Source: Streptomyces cellostaticus (GTDB lineage Bacteria > Actinomycetota > Actinomycetes > Streptomycetales > Streptomycetaceae). Taken from it: 64,000 nucleotides of DNA. Each line of letters opens with the position of its first letter. Position 1 is the stretch's first letter. The stretch lies in assembly GCF_001513965.1 (NCBI RefSeq), contig NZ_KQ948026.1, forward strand, positions 119,741-183,740. The letters run 5' to 3'. The notes below the pieces were generated by a model that saw only the letters and a list, made by a program, of their open reading frames with translations, did not search any database and was not told the origin of the DNA. Shown here in pieces: positions 29,121-37,764 of the stretch. The position numbers were made by a program, and so were the translations under genes.

Positions 29121-31202
29121 TTGTCGGACATCACTGATCCCGCTGTGCGTGCGGTCGAATCGGAGCAGGATTATGTTTCCTCCTTGTATGAGTTGCTCAC
29201 CGAGCGGCTTTCGGAGGCGCGAGCAAATCGAGCGAGTGTACTGAAGGCCCAGGCGGACAGCGCGGGTGAGGCATATGAGAGAGAAATCGCCGCCGAGCGT
29301 CTGACCAAGGAAATCGGCCGGCTGGAGGGCGCCGAAAAGGGGCTGGTCTTCGGGCGCATCGACTGGACGGATGGCACGGCCCTGCGCATCGGGCGGATCG
29401 GACTGCAGACGGAGGAGGATGACCTGCCCCTGCTCGTGGACTGGCGCGCAAACGCGGCGCGGCCCTTCTACGAGGCGACACCGGTCCACCCGATGGACCT
29501 GCGGCGCCGTCGGCACCTGCGCCTCGAGGAGCGCACGGTCATCTCGGTGAGCGACGAACTGCTGGACGGGACCGCCCCGACCGACGAGGACGTCGTGGGG
29601 GACGGCCCGTTGACCGAGGCTCTGTCGGCACGGCGTACGGGCAGGATGCACGCGGCCGTCGCGACGCTGCAGACCGAGCAGGACGAGATCGTCCGCTCCG
29701 CCCACCGCGGGGTGACCGTGGTGCAGGGTGGGCCCGGCACCGGCAAGACGGTGGTCGCCTTGCACCGGGCGGCCTATGTCCTGTACGCGTTCCCGCGCGC
29801 CGCGGAGGAGGGTGTCCTGGTGGTGGGCCCGAACGCCCGGTTCCTCGACTACATCTCCCAGGTCCTTCCCTCGCTCGGAGAGAACGACGTCGTTCTGGCG
29901 ACCTGCCGGGAACTGGCCGGAGTGTCGGCGGACACGGTGGGCCCGTTCGACACGGCGCGACTCAAGGGCAGCTCCGACCTCGCCGACGCCTTGGCCGGCC
30001 TGCTGCGCGTCCACCAAGCCCCCGCCGGTGACTTCACCGTGCGGGTCGGACAGGAACTGGTTCACCTCCCCGGCGAGGAAGTCGCCGCGGCACGCGACGC
30101 CGCCGTGGCAGCCGTACAGGGGCACAACCCCGCGCGCCAGGTGTTCAAAGAGCTCTTGGTCGACGCCGTCACCGACGCGATGCAACGAGACATGGGCGAC
30201 CTCCTGGAGCAGATCGATGCCGATTCCGAAAGGATGACGGGCATCAACCTCGACCGGTTCACGGGAGTCGCCCAGCGCCGCGTCGAAGGTGCGGCCGACT
30301 CAGGTCCGGTCCACGAGCTGGACCTGGACGCCATCCGAGCCGATCTCCTCGACGACGCCGCCGTCGACCGAGCGGTCGAGGAGTTGTGGCCGCGGCTGGT
30401 ACCCGGTGACCTCGTGAAGGCGCTCCTGACGAACACCGAGGCTCTGGCCGAGCGCCTGCCCCGCCTGACCGCGCAGGAGCGGTCCCTTCTGCTGCGCGGT
30501 CCGGACGACCCGTGGACCGATGCCGACGTGCCGTTGCTGGACGAGGCGACGAGCCTGGTTGACGGCCCCCCCGAGCGGATGTACGGGCACGTGGTCGTCG
30601 ACGAGGCGCAGGAACTGACCGCCATGCAGTGGCGGATGATCGTCCGCCGCTGCCTGTCAAGGTCGATGACGCTGGTGGGTGACTTCGCCCAGGCAGGCCC
30701 GGTCGCGACAGCACGCGACTGGAAGGAAGCACTGAGCCCCCACGTCGGACCGCGGTTCAAACTGCACGACCTGACCGTCAGCTACCGCACAACGCAGGAG
30801 ATCCTGGAGAGCGTCCGGGATCTGCTCACGCGGATCGCTCCGGACCAAAAGCCCACACGGTCCCTGCGAAGCGGCGAGATCCCTCGCACCGTGACCACAC
30901 CTCCGGACGCGTTGGTCACCGCCGTCGTTCAGGAACTCCGCGCCCAGAGCACCGCGTACCCGGGCGAGCTTCTGGGAGTGATCTGCGCGGACACCAGGGT
31001 GAGCGAGCTGACGGCCCAGGGCATCGCTCAGCACGCACGCATCGTGCCGGCGTCCGAAGCACGCGGCCTGGAATTCGACGGGGTCGTCGTCATGAACCCC
31101 GAGGAAATCATCACGAACCGCCCCGGTGGGGAAAGGGACTTGTACGTAGCCCTGACCCGGGCCACCAAGCGCCTCTGCACCATCACCGTCCAGCCCGCCT
31201 GA
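29121..31202 (+). CDS. HelD/HelR-type SF1 helicase-like ATPase that recycles or protects RNA polymerase
   Basis: The 693-residue protein starts at TTG with a strong GAAGGAGA ribosome site 6 nt upstream. It has a helical, coiled-coil-like N-terminus (about 1-75), a conserved segment with RIGRIGL and LVDWRANAARPFY (about 90-120), Walker A GPGTGKT (about 204-210), Walker B VVDEAQEL (about 490-498) and C-terminal SF1 motifs including SYRTTQEI and a final ALTRATKR. This order matches actinobacterial HelD, which removes stalled RNA polymerase from DNA; the related HelR group protects RNA polymerase from rifamycins. Sequence alone does not tell HelD from HelR here. A rifamycin-associated inverted repeat was not seen upstream. 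Gene order (PKS, exporter, this ATPase) suggests self-resistance to an RNA-polymerase-active product, but many actinobacteria carry HelD with no such link. Confidence 0.88.
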   Translation: MSDITDPAVRAVESEQDYVSSLYELLTERLSEARANRASVLKAQADSAGEAYEREIAAERLTKEIGRLEGAEKGLVFGRIDWTDGTALRIGRIGLQTEEDDLPLLVDWRANAARPFYEATPVHPMDLRRRRHLRLEERTVISVSDELLDGTAPTDEDVVGDGPLTEALSARRTGRMHAAVATLQTEQDEIVRSAHRGVTVVQGGPGTGKTVVALHRAAYVLYAFPRAAEEGVLVVGPNARFLDYISQVLPSLGENDVVLATCRELAGVSADTVGPFDTARLKGSSDLADALAGLLRVHQAPAGDFTVRVGQELVHLPGEEVAAARDAAVAAVQGHNPARQVFKELLVDAVTDAMQRDMGDLLEQIDADSERMTGINLDRFTGVAQRRVEGAADSGPVHELDLDAIRADLLDDAAVDRAVEELWPRLVPGDLVKALLTNTEALAERLPRLTAQERSLLLRGPDDPWTDADVPLLDEATSLVDGPPERMYGHVVVDEAQELTAMQWRMIVRRCLSRSMTLVGDFAQAGPVATARDWKEALSPHVGPRFKLHDLTVSYRTTQEILESVRDLLTRIAPDQKPTRSLRSGEIPRTVTTPPDALVTAVVQELRAQSTAYPGELLGVICADTRVSELTAQGIAQHARIVPASEARGLEFDGVVVMNPEEIITNRPGGERDLYVALTRATKRLCTITVQPA

Positions 31203-31209
31203 CGGCTCG

Positions 31210-31234
31210 GCGCCCGCGCCGTCGGCGCGGGCGC
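31210..31234 (+). terminator. Hairpin terminator after the HelD/HelR-type gene
   Basis: GCGCCCGCGCC (31210-31220) and its perfect complement (31224-31234) flank a 3-nt GTC loop, 7 nt after the stop codon. Confidence 0.85.
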
Positions 31235-31539
31235 ACCCGGCGCGGCATGGACACCGGCCCGTGCGCACGGTGCTGCTCGCCGCCTCCGCGATCTGCCGGG
31301 CCCGGGCCTGCTGGTACTGCGTGCCCTCCGCAATCTCGACCGACGAGTTTCACCTTCTCGTCCACCAGTGCCTGACTTTCACTAGAGAGATGCTTTATCG
31401 ATCGAGCGTGGTGGAAGCGTAGGAACTCCTACCTTCGCAGGTCAGCAGGCACCTCTTCCCCATTCCCCGCCCTATGACAGCCCATCACGCGGTGGCTAGT
31501 TCGGGGTGGACAGTTCTCGGCGCTCCGTGCCATCCTCAT
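31235..31539. other. Intergenic region without a convincing gene; one stem-loop
   Basis: No supported coding region. The composition drifts from very G+C-rich near 31300 to more A+T-rich after 31370. A stem-loop lies at 31414-31436: GTAGGA and TCCTAC (31419-31432) extended outward by GAAG/CTTC with one bulged C. It could be an operator or a minor terminator. Nothing else was recognised. Confidence 0.4.
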
Positions 31540-31569
31540 TTGTCAAGGGGCGAACCTGCCGGATTTAAC
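31540..31569 (+). promoter_or_regulatory. Candidate promoter of the LuxR regulator
   Basis: TTGTCA (31540-31545) and TTTAAC (31564-31569) are 18 nt apart, about 25 nt before the first of two ATG codons. The -35 is good and the -10 weak, so this is tentative. Confidence 0.4.
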
Positions 31570-31576
31570 GTGAGAA

Positions 31577-31619
31577 AACGGGGGATCGCTGGTATGGCTA
31601 ACGGGGGATCGCTGATATG
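31577..31619 (+). repeat. Tandem duplication of a ribosome-binding site and start region
   Basis: AACGGGGGATCGCTGGTATG (31577-31596) recurs 23 nt later at 31600-31619 with G-to-A near the end. Each copy carries GGGGGA 8-9 nt before an ATG (31594 and 31617). The first ATG opens an 8-codon frame, MANGGSLI, whose TGA (31618-31620) overlaps the ATG at 31617 as ATGA. Confidence 0.85.
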
Positions 31620-31620
31620 A
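31594..31620 (+). CDS. Eight-codon upstream ORF overlapping the LuxR start
   Basis: It encodes MANGGSLI and stops within the ATGA that starts the LuxR gene. It has a GGGGGA ribosome site as good as that of the main gene, so ribosomes could translate it and re-initiate. It may couple or damp translation of the regulator, or be a by-product of the duplication. No homology is expected at this length. Confidence 0.4.
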   Translation: MANGGSLI

Positions 31621-32390
31621 GTAGCGTGAAGAACAGGTTGACGTGGCCATCGATTTCGAGCAGCGGAAATCACGAAAACTATAGCAGTCAAATAGACTGC
31701 TTGGCGCCCGATATATCTGGCGGACGAGCTTCCCTGCGGGCTGGACGATCCCTGTTGCAGACCGAGATAGCGCTGATGATCGAAGACGATATTCGTCTAT
31801 ACAGCATCAAGGGAATGCTGCGTTCGCTCGACATCCAGTTGAGAGTGCAGTCCATCACGGATGTCGAAGACCTCTCGACGTTCTGCGACGGCCAGCTGAT
31901 CATTTCGGACAGCAATGCTTTGGGATCTGTACCTGACGAGATCGCTGAAAAGCTGCGCATCCAGAACGTAAATGTACTGATCCTGGTGGATTCGGCAGAC
32001 GTTGTCGAGCAATCCTGGGCCGATCACGCAAACGGTTTCCTGGACTGGGCAGATCTCCGCCCTGAGACCCTGCGCGAAGCGATCGTCGACGTGAAGGACG
32101 GACGATTTCATGTGTCGGCGGCCCTGGCGCGACGATCTGTGACGGCGCCCGACCAAGCCGGCGATGACACCACCTCGAAGCGCGCGTCGATGATTGCGCT
32201 GACGGGACGTGAACACCAAGTGCTGCGCCTGATTGCCGAGGGGCTGAGCAACCGACAAGTTGCTCGGTCGCTGAGCATCTCTGAACATGGAGTCAAACGC
32301 ACGGTCGGCATCATTTTGGCCAAGCTCAACTGCCCAAATCGGACTCTCGCGGTTGTTCGGGCCATGGAGTCCGGGCTCCTCGTTATGTAG
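31617..32390 (+). CDS. Orphan LuxR/NarL-type regulator with degenerate receiver domain
   Basis: 257 residues. The C-terminal LuxR helix-turn-helix is clear (about 190-257: LTGREHQVLRLIAEGLSNRQ, then ISEHGVKRTVG and LAKLNCPNR). The N-terminal half follows a response-regulator pattern: an acidic IEDD near 52 and LIISDS at the phospho-acceptor position (about 97-102). The usual Lys of the GYLLK segment is replaced by NGFLDWADL, so normal aspartate phosphorylation is doubtful. About 45 polar residues precede the receiver. There is no partner kinase nearby. G+C looks lower than in neighbours, and rarer codons such as ATA and CTA appear. Such atypical regulators of antibiotic clusters can sense the product itself, so a role in controlling this PKS cluster or its resistance genes is plausible but inferred. 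The start was chosen from the ATGA and GGGGGA context. Confidence 0.85.
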   Translation: MSSVKNRLTWPSISSSGNHENYSSQIDCLAPDISGGRASLRAGRSLLQTEIALMIEDDIRLYSIKGMLRSLDIQLRVQSITDVEDLSTFCDGQLIISDSNALGSVPDEIAEKLRIQNVNVLILVDSADVVEQSWADHANGFLDWADLRPETLREAIVDVKDGRFHVSAALARRSVTAPDQAGDDTTSKRASMIALTGREHQVLRLIAEGLSNRQVARSLSISEHGVKRTVGIILAKLNCPNRTLAVVRAMESGLLVM

Positions 32391-32445
32391 GTGCCCTCGG
32401 GGGGTATGTTCCGCGCCGCAGGTCGCGAAGGAAGCGCGAGTACGC

Positions 32446-32522
32446 GATCAAGAAGGGCGTGCCGGGGCGGAGGAGGCGGAGCCCGCCTCCTCCGCCGGGG
32501 CGGGGGACGCATCTTCTTGATC
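32446..32522. terminator. Large inverted-repeat terminator
   Basis: The outer arms GATCAAGAAG (32446-32455) and CTTCTTGATC (32513-32522) are perfect complements. Inside lies a perfect 14-bp stem, GGCGGAGGAGGCGG (32466-32479) with 32483-32496, around a 3-nt loop. It sits 55 nt after the LuxR stop and could act in both directions. It separates the cluster from the chromosomal genes to the right. Confidence 0.85.
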
Positions 32523-32604
32523 ACGTTCCGTGCGCATCCGATCACTCCAGGCTCTGGCCCCCGATTGCAGGGCCGGACGCACCGGATCGTGCGACGATGC
32601 CGAT

Positions 32605-34655
32605 ATGAACCGACTGGCCAACTCCCAGTCGCCTTATCTGCTCCAGCACGCCTCCAATCCAGTGGACTGGTGGCCATGGGGAGAGGAGGCGATGACAGAA
32701 GCGAAGCGGCGGGACGTACCCATCCTCTTGAGTGTGGGCTATGCGTCCTGCCACTTATGCTTCTACCGATTCACTGGTGTCACGTCATGGCCCACGAGTC
32801 CTTCGAGGACCAGGTCACCGCCGACTACCTCAACGAGCACTTCGTGAGTGTCAAGGTCGACCGTGAGGAGCGGCCCGACGTGGACGCCGTCTACATGGAG
32901 GCCGTCCAGGCGGCCACCGGCCAGGGCGGGTGGCCCATGACCGTCTTCCTCACCCCGGACGGCGAGCCCTTCTACTTCGGCACCTACTTCCCGCCCGCGC
33001 CCCGGCACGGCATGCCCTCCTTCCGGCAGGTGCTGGAGGGCGTCCGGCAGGCCTGGACCGAGCGGCGGGACGAGGTCGGCGAGATCGCCGGGAAGATCGT
33101 GCGCGACCTCGCCCAGCGGGAGATCAGCCACCACAGTGCCGAGGCGCCCGGCGAGCAGGAACTCGCCCAGGCCCTCCTCGGGCTCACCCGGGAGTACGAC
33201 CCGCAGCGCGGCGGATTCGGCGGCGCGCCGAAGTTCCCGCCGTCCATGGTGCTGGAGTTCCTGCTGCGGCATCATGCGCGGACCGGCGCCGAGGGCGCGC
33301 TGCAGATGGCCCAGGACACCTGCGAGCGCATGGCCCGGGGCGGGATCTACGATCAGCTCGGCGGCGGGTTCGCCCGCTACTCCGTCGACCGTGACTGGGT
33401 CGTGCCGCACTTCGAGAAGATGCTGTACGACAACGCCCTGCTGTGCCGGGTGTACGCGCATCTGTGGCGGGCCACCGGGTCGGACCTGGCCCGCCGGGTC
33501 GCGCTGGAGACCGCCGACTTCCTGGTGCGCGAACTGCGCACCCACGAAGGCGGGTTCGCCTCGGCGCTCGACGCCGACAGCGACGACGGGAGCGGTCGGC
33601 ATGTCGAGGGCGCGTATTACGTGTGGACCCCCAAGCAGCTCCGGGACGCCCTCGGGGACGAGGACGCCGGCCTCGCCGCCCAGTACTTCGGGGTGACCGA
33701 CGAAGGCACCTTTGAACACGGTCAGTCCGTCCTCCGGCTCCCGCAGAGCGAGGGCGTGTTCGACGCCGAGAAGGTGGCGTCCGTCAAGGGCCGTCTGCTG
33801 GAGAGGCGGGTACAGCGTCCCGCCCCGGGGCGGGACGACAAGGTCGTCGCCGCCTGGAACGGGCTGACGATCGCCGCGCTCGCCGAGACCGGCGCCTACT
33901 TCGGCCGGCCCGACCTCGTCGAAGCCGCCGTCGGCGCCGCCGACCTCCTCGTCCGCGTGCATCTCGACGAGCAGACCCGGCTCGCCCGCACCAGCAAGGA
34001 CGGCCGCGTGGGTCCCAACGCGGGTGTGCTGGAGGACTACGCCGACGTCGCCGAGGGCTTCCTGGCGCTCGCGTCCGTGACGGGGGAGGGGGTCTGGCTC
34101 GACTTCGCCGGGCTGCTCCTCGATCACGTGCTCGGCCGCTTCACCGACCCCGACAGCGGTGCCCTGTACGACACCGCCTCCGACGCCGAGCGGCTCATCC
34201 GCCGGCCCCAGGACCCCACCGACAACGCCACCCCGTCCGGCTGGACCGCGGCGGCCGGCGCCCTGCTGAGCTACGCGGCGCACACCGGCTCGGAAGTCCA
34301 CAGGTCCGCCGCCGAGCGGGCGTTGGGGGTCGTCCGGACGCTCGGGCCGCGCGTGCCCCGGTTCATCGGGTGGGGGCTGGCCGTCGCGGAGGCGCTGCTC
34401 GACGGGCCGCGCGAGGTCGCGATCGTCGGCCCGGCGCTCGACGACCCCGCCACAAGGGCCCTGCACCGTACGGCACTTCTGGGCAGCGCCCCGGGCGCGG
34501 TGGTTGCGGTGGGCATTGCGGAGAGTGACGAGTTCCCGCTGCTCGCCGATCGCCCTCTCGTCGGCGGCGAACCCGCCGCGTATGTCTGCCGTAACTTCGC
34601 CTGCGACGCCCCGACCACCGATCCGGAGCGCTTGCGCACCGCGCTGAGCAGCTGA
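32605..34655 (+). pseudogene. yyaL: DUF255/YyaL family (thioredoxin-fold plus glycan-toroid-like) gene split by a 20-nt insertion
   Basis: The expected N-terminus starts at ATG 32605 (MNRLANSQSPYLLQHASNPV) and reaches SVGYASCH, where family members continue WCHVMAHESFED. Here 20 extra bases shift the frame, and the first frame stops at 32847. The second frame resumes at 32775 with WCHVMAHESFED and runs intact to 34655, including KVDREERPDVDAVYM, GQGGWPMTVFL and the C-terminal helical domain. A shorter protein could start at ATG 32787, but it would lack the CxxC motif of the thioredoxin-like domain. Apart from the insertion, codon use and reading frame look well preserved, so the lesion is probably recent. 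The normal function of the family is poorly defined. Confidence 0.85.
32755..32774 (+). other. 20-nt insertion inside the yyaL CxxC motif
   Basis: TTATGCTTCTACCGATTCAC separates the CAC codon at 32752-32754 from the expected TGG TGT at 32775-32780. Because the insert ends in CAC, it can equally be read as 17 nt plus a 3-bp CAC target duplication. The first inserted codon is TTA, which is rare in Streptomyces. Confidence 0.75.
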
Positions 34656-34738
34656 AACGACCGTGTGCGGCAGTCTCTTACGTGACCTGTGTTCGAATTG
34701 TTCACTCTCGGCACTCGTTGTGATGAAACGCGCTCTTC

Positions 34739-36115
34739 ATGGAAAGGGCCTGCGGGCTTCACAGATCCCACCTAATGTCTCCACAGTGCCGCGACGGGGG
34801 TTACGCGCTGTCGCGGCAGGGGGCATTGGGGATCTGGGGGGATCTGTTGCTGACGTCTGTCTTCATCGCTGCCGTCTCGCTGGCCTTGTTCTGGATGGCG
34901 GCCTTCACCTTGTGGTGGCAGATGCACGCGTGGCGTACGCCCGAAGTGCTCGCCTCCACCCGTTTCAGCAGGCCGGACGGTGACGAGCACGTCTCCTTCT
35001 CCCTGCTCCTGCCGGCCCGGCACGAGCAGGCCGTGCTCGACCACACCATCCAGCGGCTGCTGGAGTCCACGCACACCGACTTCGAGATCATCGTGATCGT
35101 CGGGCACGACGACCCCGAGACCACGGCGGTGGCCGAGCAGGCCGCCGCCCGCGACCCGCGGGTGCGCGTGGTCGTCGACACCCACGAGAAGAAGAACAAG
35201 CCGAAGGCCATGAACACGGCGCTGCCGCACTGCCGCGGCGACGTCGTCGGGGTCTTCGACGCCGAGGACCAGGTCCACCCGGAGCTGCTCGCCCACGTCG
35301 ACCACGCGTTCCGCACGACCGGGGCGGACGTCGTCCAGGGCGGCGTCCAGCTCATCAACTTCCACTCCAGCTGGTACAGCCTGCGCAACTGCCTGGAGTA
35401 CTTCTTCTGGTTCCGCTCCCGGCTGCATCTCCACGCGCAGAAAGGTTTCATTCCGCTCGGCGGCAACACCGTCTTCGTGCGCACCGACGTCCTCAGGGAA
35501 GCGGACGGCTGGGACCCCGACTGCCTCGCCGAGGACTGCGACCTGGGCGTGCGCCTGTCCAGCGTCGGCAAGAAGGTCGTCGTCGCCTACGACTCCGACA
35601 TGGTCACCCGCGAGGAGACCCCGGACTCGCTCATGTCGCTGCTCAAGCAGCGCACCCGCTGGAACCAGGGCTTCCTCCAGGTGTACCGGAAGAAGGACTG
35701 GAAGCAACTGCCCGCCCTCAGACAGCGGTTGCTCGCCCGCTACACGCTGATGACCCCGTTCCTGCAGGCCTTCTCCGGCGTGATCATCCCGCTCAACGCG
35801 GCCGTCGCGCTCTTCCTCGACGTGTCCGTCGGTATCGCCTTCCTCACCTTCCTGCCGCTGGTCACGGCCGCCGTCACCTTCGTCTTCGAGGTGGTCGGAC
35901 TGCACGACTTCGGCAAGCAGTACGGCCTCAGGGTCCGACTCGTCCACTACGCCAAGCTGATCGTGGGCGGCCCCTTCTACCAGGTCCTCCTCGCCGGGGC
36001 CGCGATCCGTGCCGTATGGCGCGAGCAACGCGGCCGCAACGACTGGGAGTTGACCACTCACGTCGGCGCGCACCTCACCGCGGCCGAGCCCACCCGAGAG
36101 GACGTTCCTGCGTGA
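34739..36115 (+). CDS. Membrane GT2 glycosyltransferase, cellulose-synthase-like
   Basis: An N-terminal membrane helix (LFWMAAFTLWW) is followed by a GT-A domain: LLLPARHEQ at the start, VGVFDAEDQ as the DxD-type motif, LGGNTVFVR, AEDCDLG as the catalytic-base region and QRTRWNQG as the QxxRW motif of processive synthases. Two to three membrane helices follow near the C-terminus. It probably polymerises a sugar nucleotide into a surface glycan. The start is uncertain: ATG 34739 gives 458 residues, while ATG 34775 and TTG 34847 (with GGGGGA upstream) are also possible. It is the first gene of a four-gene operon; the next gene overlaps by GTGA. Confidence 0.85.
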   Translation: MERACGLHRSHLMSPQCRDGGYALSRQGALGIWGDLLLTSVFIAAVSLALFWMAAFTLWWQMHAWRTPEVLASTRFSRPDGDEHVSFSLLLPARHEQAVLDHTIQRLLESTHTDFEIIVIVGHDDPETTAVAEQAAARDPRVRVVVDTHEKKNKPKAMNTALPHCRGDVVGVFDAEDQVHPELLAHVDHAFRTTGADVVQGGVQLINFHSSWYSLRNCLEYFFWFRSRLHLHAQKGFIPLGGNTVFVRTDVLREADGWDPDCLAEDCDLGVRLSSVGKKVVVAYDSDMVTREETPDSLMSLLKQRTRWNQGFLQVYRKKDWKQLPALRQRLLARYTLMTPFLQAFSGVIIPLNAAVALFLDVSVGIAFLTFLPLVTAAVTFVFEVVGLHDFGKQYGLRVRLVHYAKLIVGGPFYQVLLAGAAIRAVWREQRGRNDWELTTHVGAHLTAAEPTREDVPA

Positions 36116-37764
36116 CCTCCACTCTTCCCGCGGTGACCACTCCCCAGGTCCCCGCGCAGCGCCGACCTGTGCCGGAAGGTCGTTCGACCGGCCGAACGAG
36201 CCCCCCGGAGCGGCTCCGCTCCTCCCGCCCCGACCTCCTGCTGTGCGGTCTCCTGCTGCTGGCGGTCCTCGTCGTCCAGGGCTGGAACATCGCCGACTAC
36301 CCGACCCTCAGCGACGACGAGGGCACCTACCTCGCCCAGGCCTGGGCCGTCCAGCAGGGCAAGGGCCTGGCCCACTACACCTACTGGTACGACCACCCGC
36401 CGCTCGGCTGGATCCAGATCGCGCTGCTCAGCTGGATACCCTCGGCGCTCAGTCCCGGCTCGATGACCGTCGGCACCATGCGGGTCACCATGCTCGTGAT
36501 CAGCGCCGTCAGCGCGGTCCTCGTCTATGTCCTCGGACGGCGCCTCTCCCTGCCCCGCTGGGCCGCCGGGCTCGGCATGGCCCTGTTCGGGCTGTCCCCG
36601 CTCGCGGTCGTCCTCCAGCGGGAGATCTTCCTCGACAACATCGCCGTGATGTGGCTGCTGCTGGCGTTCTGCCTGGCCGCCTCGCCCAGCCGGCACCTGT
36701 GGCACCACTTCGGCGCGGGCCTCGCGGCCGCCGCGGGCGTGCTCACCAAGGAGACGATGCTCGTCGTCCTGCCCGCCCTGTTCGTCACCATGTGGCGGCA
36801 CAGCCACCGCGACACCCGCAAGTTCGCGCTCACCGGCGCCGTCACCGCCTGCGCCCTCATCGGCTTCTCCTACCCGCTCTTCGCCCTGCTGAAGGGCGAG
36901 CTGTTCCCGGGCAGCGGGCACGTCTCGCTGTGGGACGGCATCAAGTACCAGATGTCCAGGCCGGGTTCGGGCTTCATCCTCGACCAGGGATCCGGCTCGT
37001 TCGGCGTCCTGCACTCCTGGCTGTACTACGACCGGGTGCTGCCCCTCGGCGGCCTCGCCGGAGCCCTGCTGCTGATCGTCACCTGGCGCTGGTCGGTCAC
37101 CGCCCGCGCGCTGGCCGGACCGGCGCTGACGGTCGCCGTCCTGGCCGCGGTCGCCCTGCGCCCAGGCGGCTATCTGCCCGCCATGTACATCATCGGTGCC
37201 CTGCCCTTCCTCGCCCTGGTCCTGGCCGGCGGCGCCGCCTCCGTCGCCCACGCGGTGCTGCGCCGGTGGCGCGCCGAGGGCGAGAAGCGGTACGTCACCG
37301 GCGGGCGGTACGCACTCGCCGCCGTCCTCGCCCTGACCGCCGGCGCCTACGTCGTGCCGCACTGGTACGACGGCGATCGCACCGCCCTCACCGCCGACGC
37401 CAACAAGCCCTACCGGCAGGCCTCCACCTGGCTCAGCACCGAGGTCGAGAACCCGAAGACGACCCGGGTCCTGGTCGACGACGCCCTCTGGCTGGACCTC
37501 GTCCACGCCGGATACCGGCCCGGGCTCGGCTCCATCTGGTTCTACAAGGCCGACCTCGACCCGGCCGTCACCAAGACCATGCCGCACGGCTGGCGGGACA
37601 TCGACTACGTCGTCGCCTCGCCGACCGTCCGCCGCGACGCCAAGGACCTGCCCAACGTCAAGGCCGCCATCCAGCACTCGCGGCCGGTCGCCACCTTCGG
37701 CACCGGACCCGACCGCATCGAGATCCGGCAGATCCGGACGGCAGCCGCGGGAGGCGTGCGATGA
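36112..37764 (+). CDS. Polytopic GT39/ArnT-like glycosyltransferase
   Basis: 550 residues with about ten hydrophobic segments after a Pro/Arg-rich cytoplasmic N-terminus. The first extracytoplasmic loop holds DDEGTYLAQAW and YDHPPLGW, typical of GT-C enzymes that use lipid-linked sugars (protein mannosyltransferase/ArnT class); REIFLDN follows in a later loop. GTG 36112 was chosen because it overlaps the upstream stop as GTGA with GAGAGG before it; an open frame extends further upstream but lies inside the preceding gene. It likely decorates a glycan or protein outside the membrane, using the lipid-linked sugar made by the next gene product. Confidence 0.85.
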   Translation: MTSTLPAVTTPQVPAQRRPVPEGRSTGRTSPPERLRSSRPDLLLCGLLLLAVLVVQGWNIADYPTLSDDEGTYLAQAWAVQQGKGLAHYTYWYDHPPLGWIQIALLSWIPSALSPGSMTVGTMRVTMLVISAVSAVLVYVLGRRLSLPRWAAGLGMALFGLSPLAVVLQREIFLDNIAVMWLLLAFCLAASPSRHLWHHFGAGLAAAAGVLTKETMLVVLPALFVTMWRHSHRDTRKFALTGAVTACALIGFSYPLFALLKGELFPGSGHVSLWDGIKYQMSRPGSGFILDQGSGSFGVLHSWLYYDRVLPLGGLAGALLLIVTWRWSVTARALAGPALTVAVLAAVALRPGGYLPAMYIIGALPFLALVLAGGAASVAHAVLRRWRAEGEKRYVTGGRYALAAVLALTAGAYVVPHWYDGDRTALTADANKPYRQASTWLSTEVENPKTTRVLVDDALWLDLVHAGYRPGLGSIWFYKADLDPAVTKTMPHGWRDIDYVVASPTVRRDAKDLPNVKAAIQHSRPVATFGTGPDRIEIRQIRTAAAGGVR

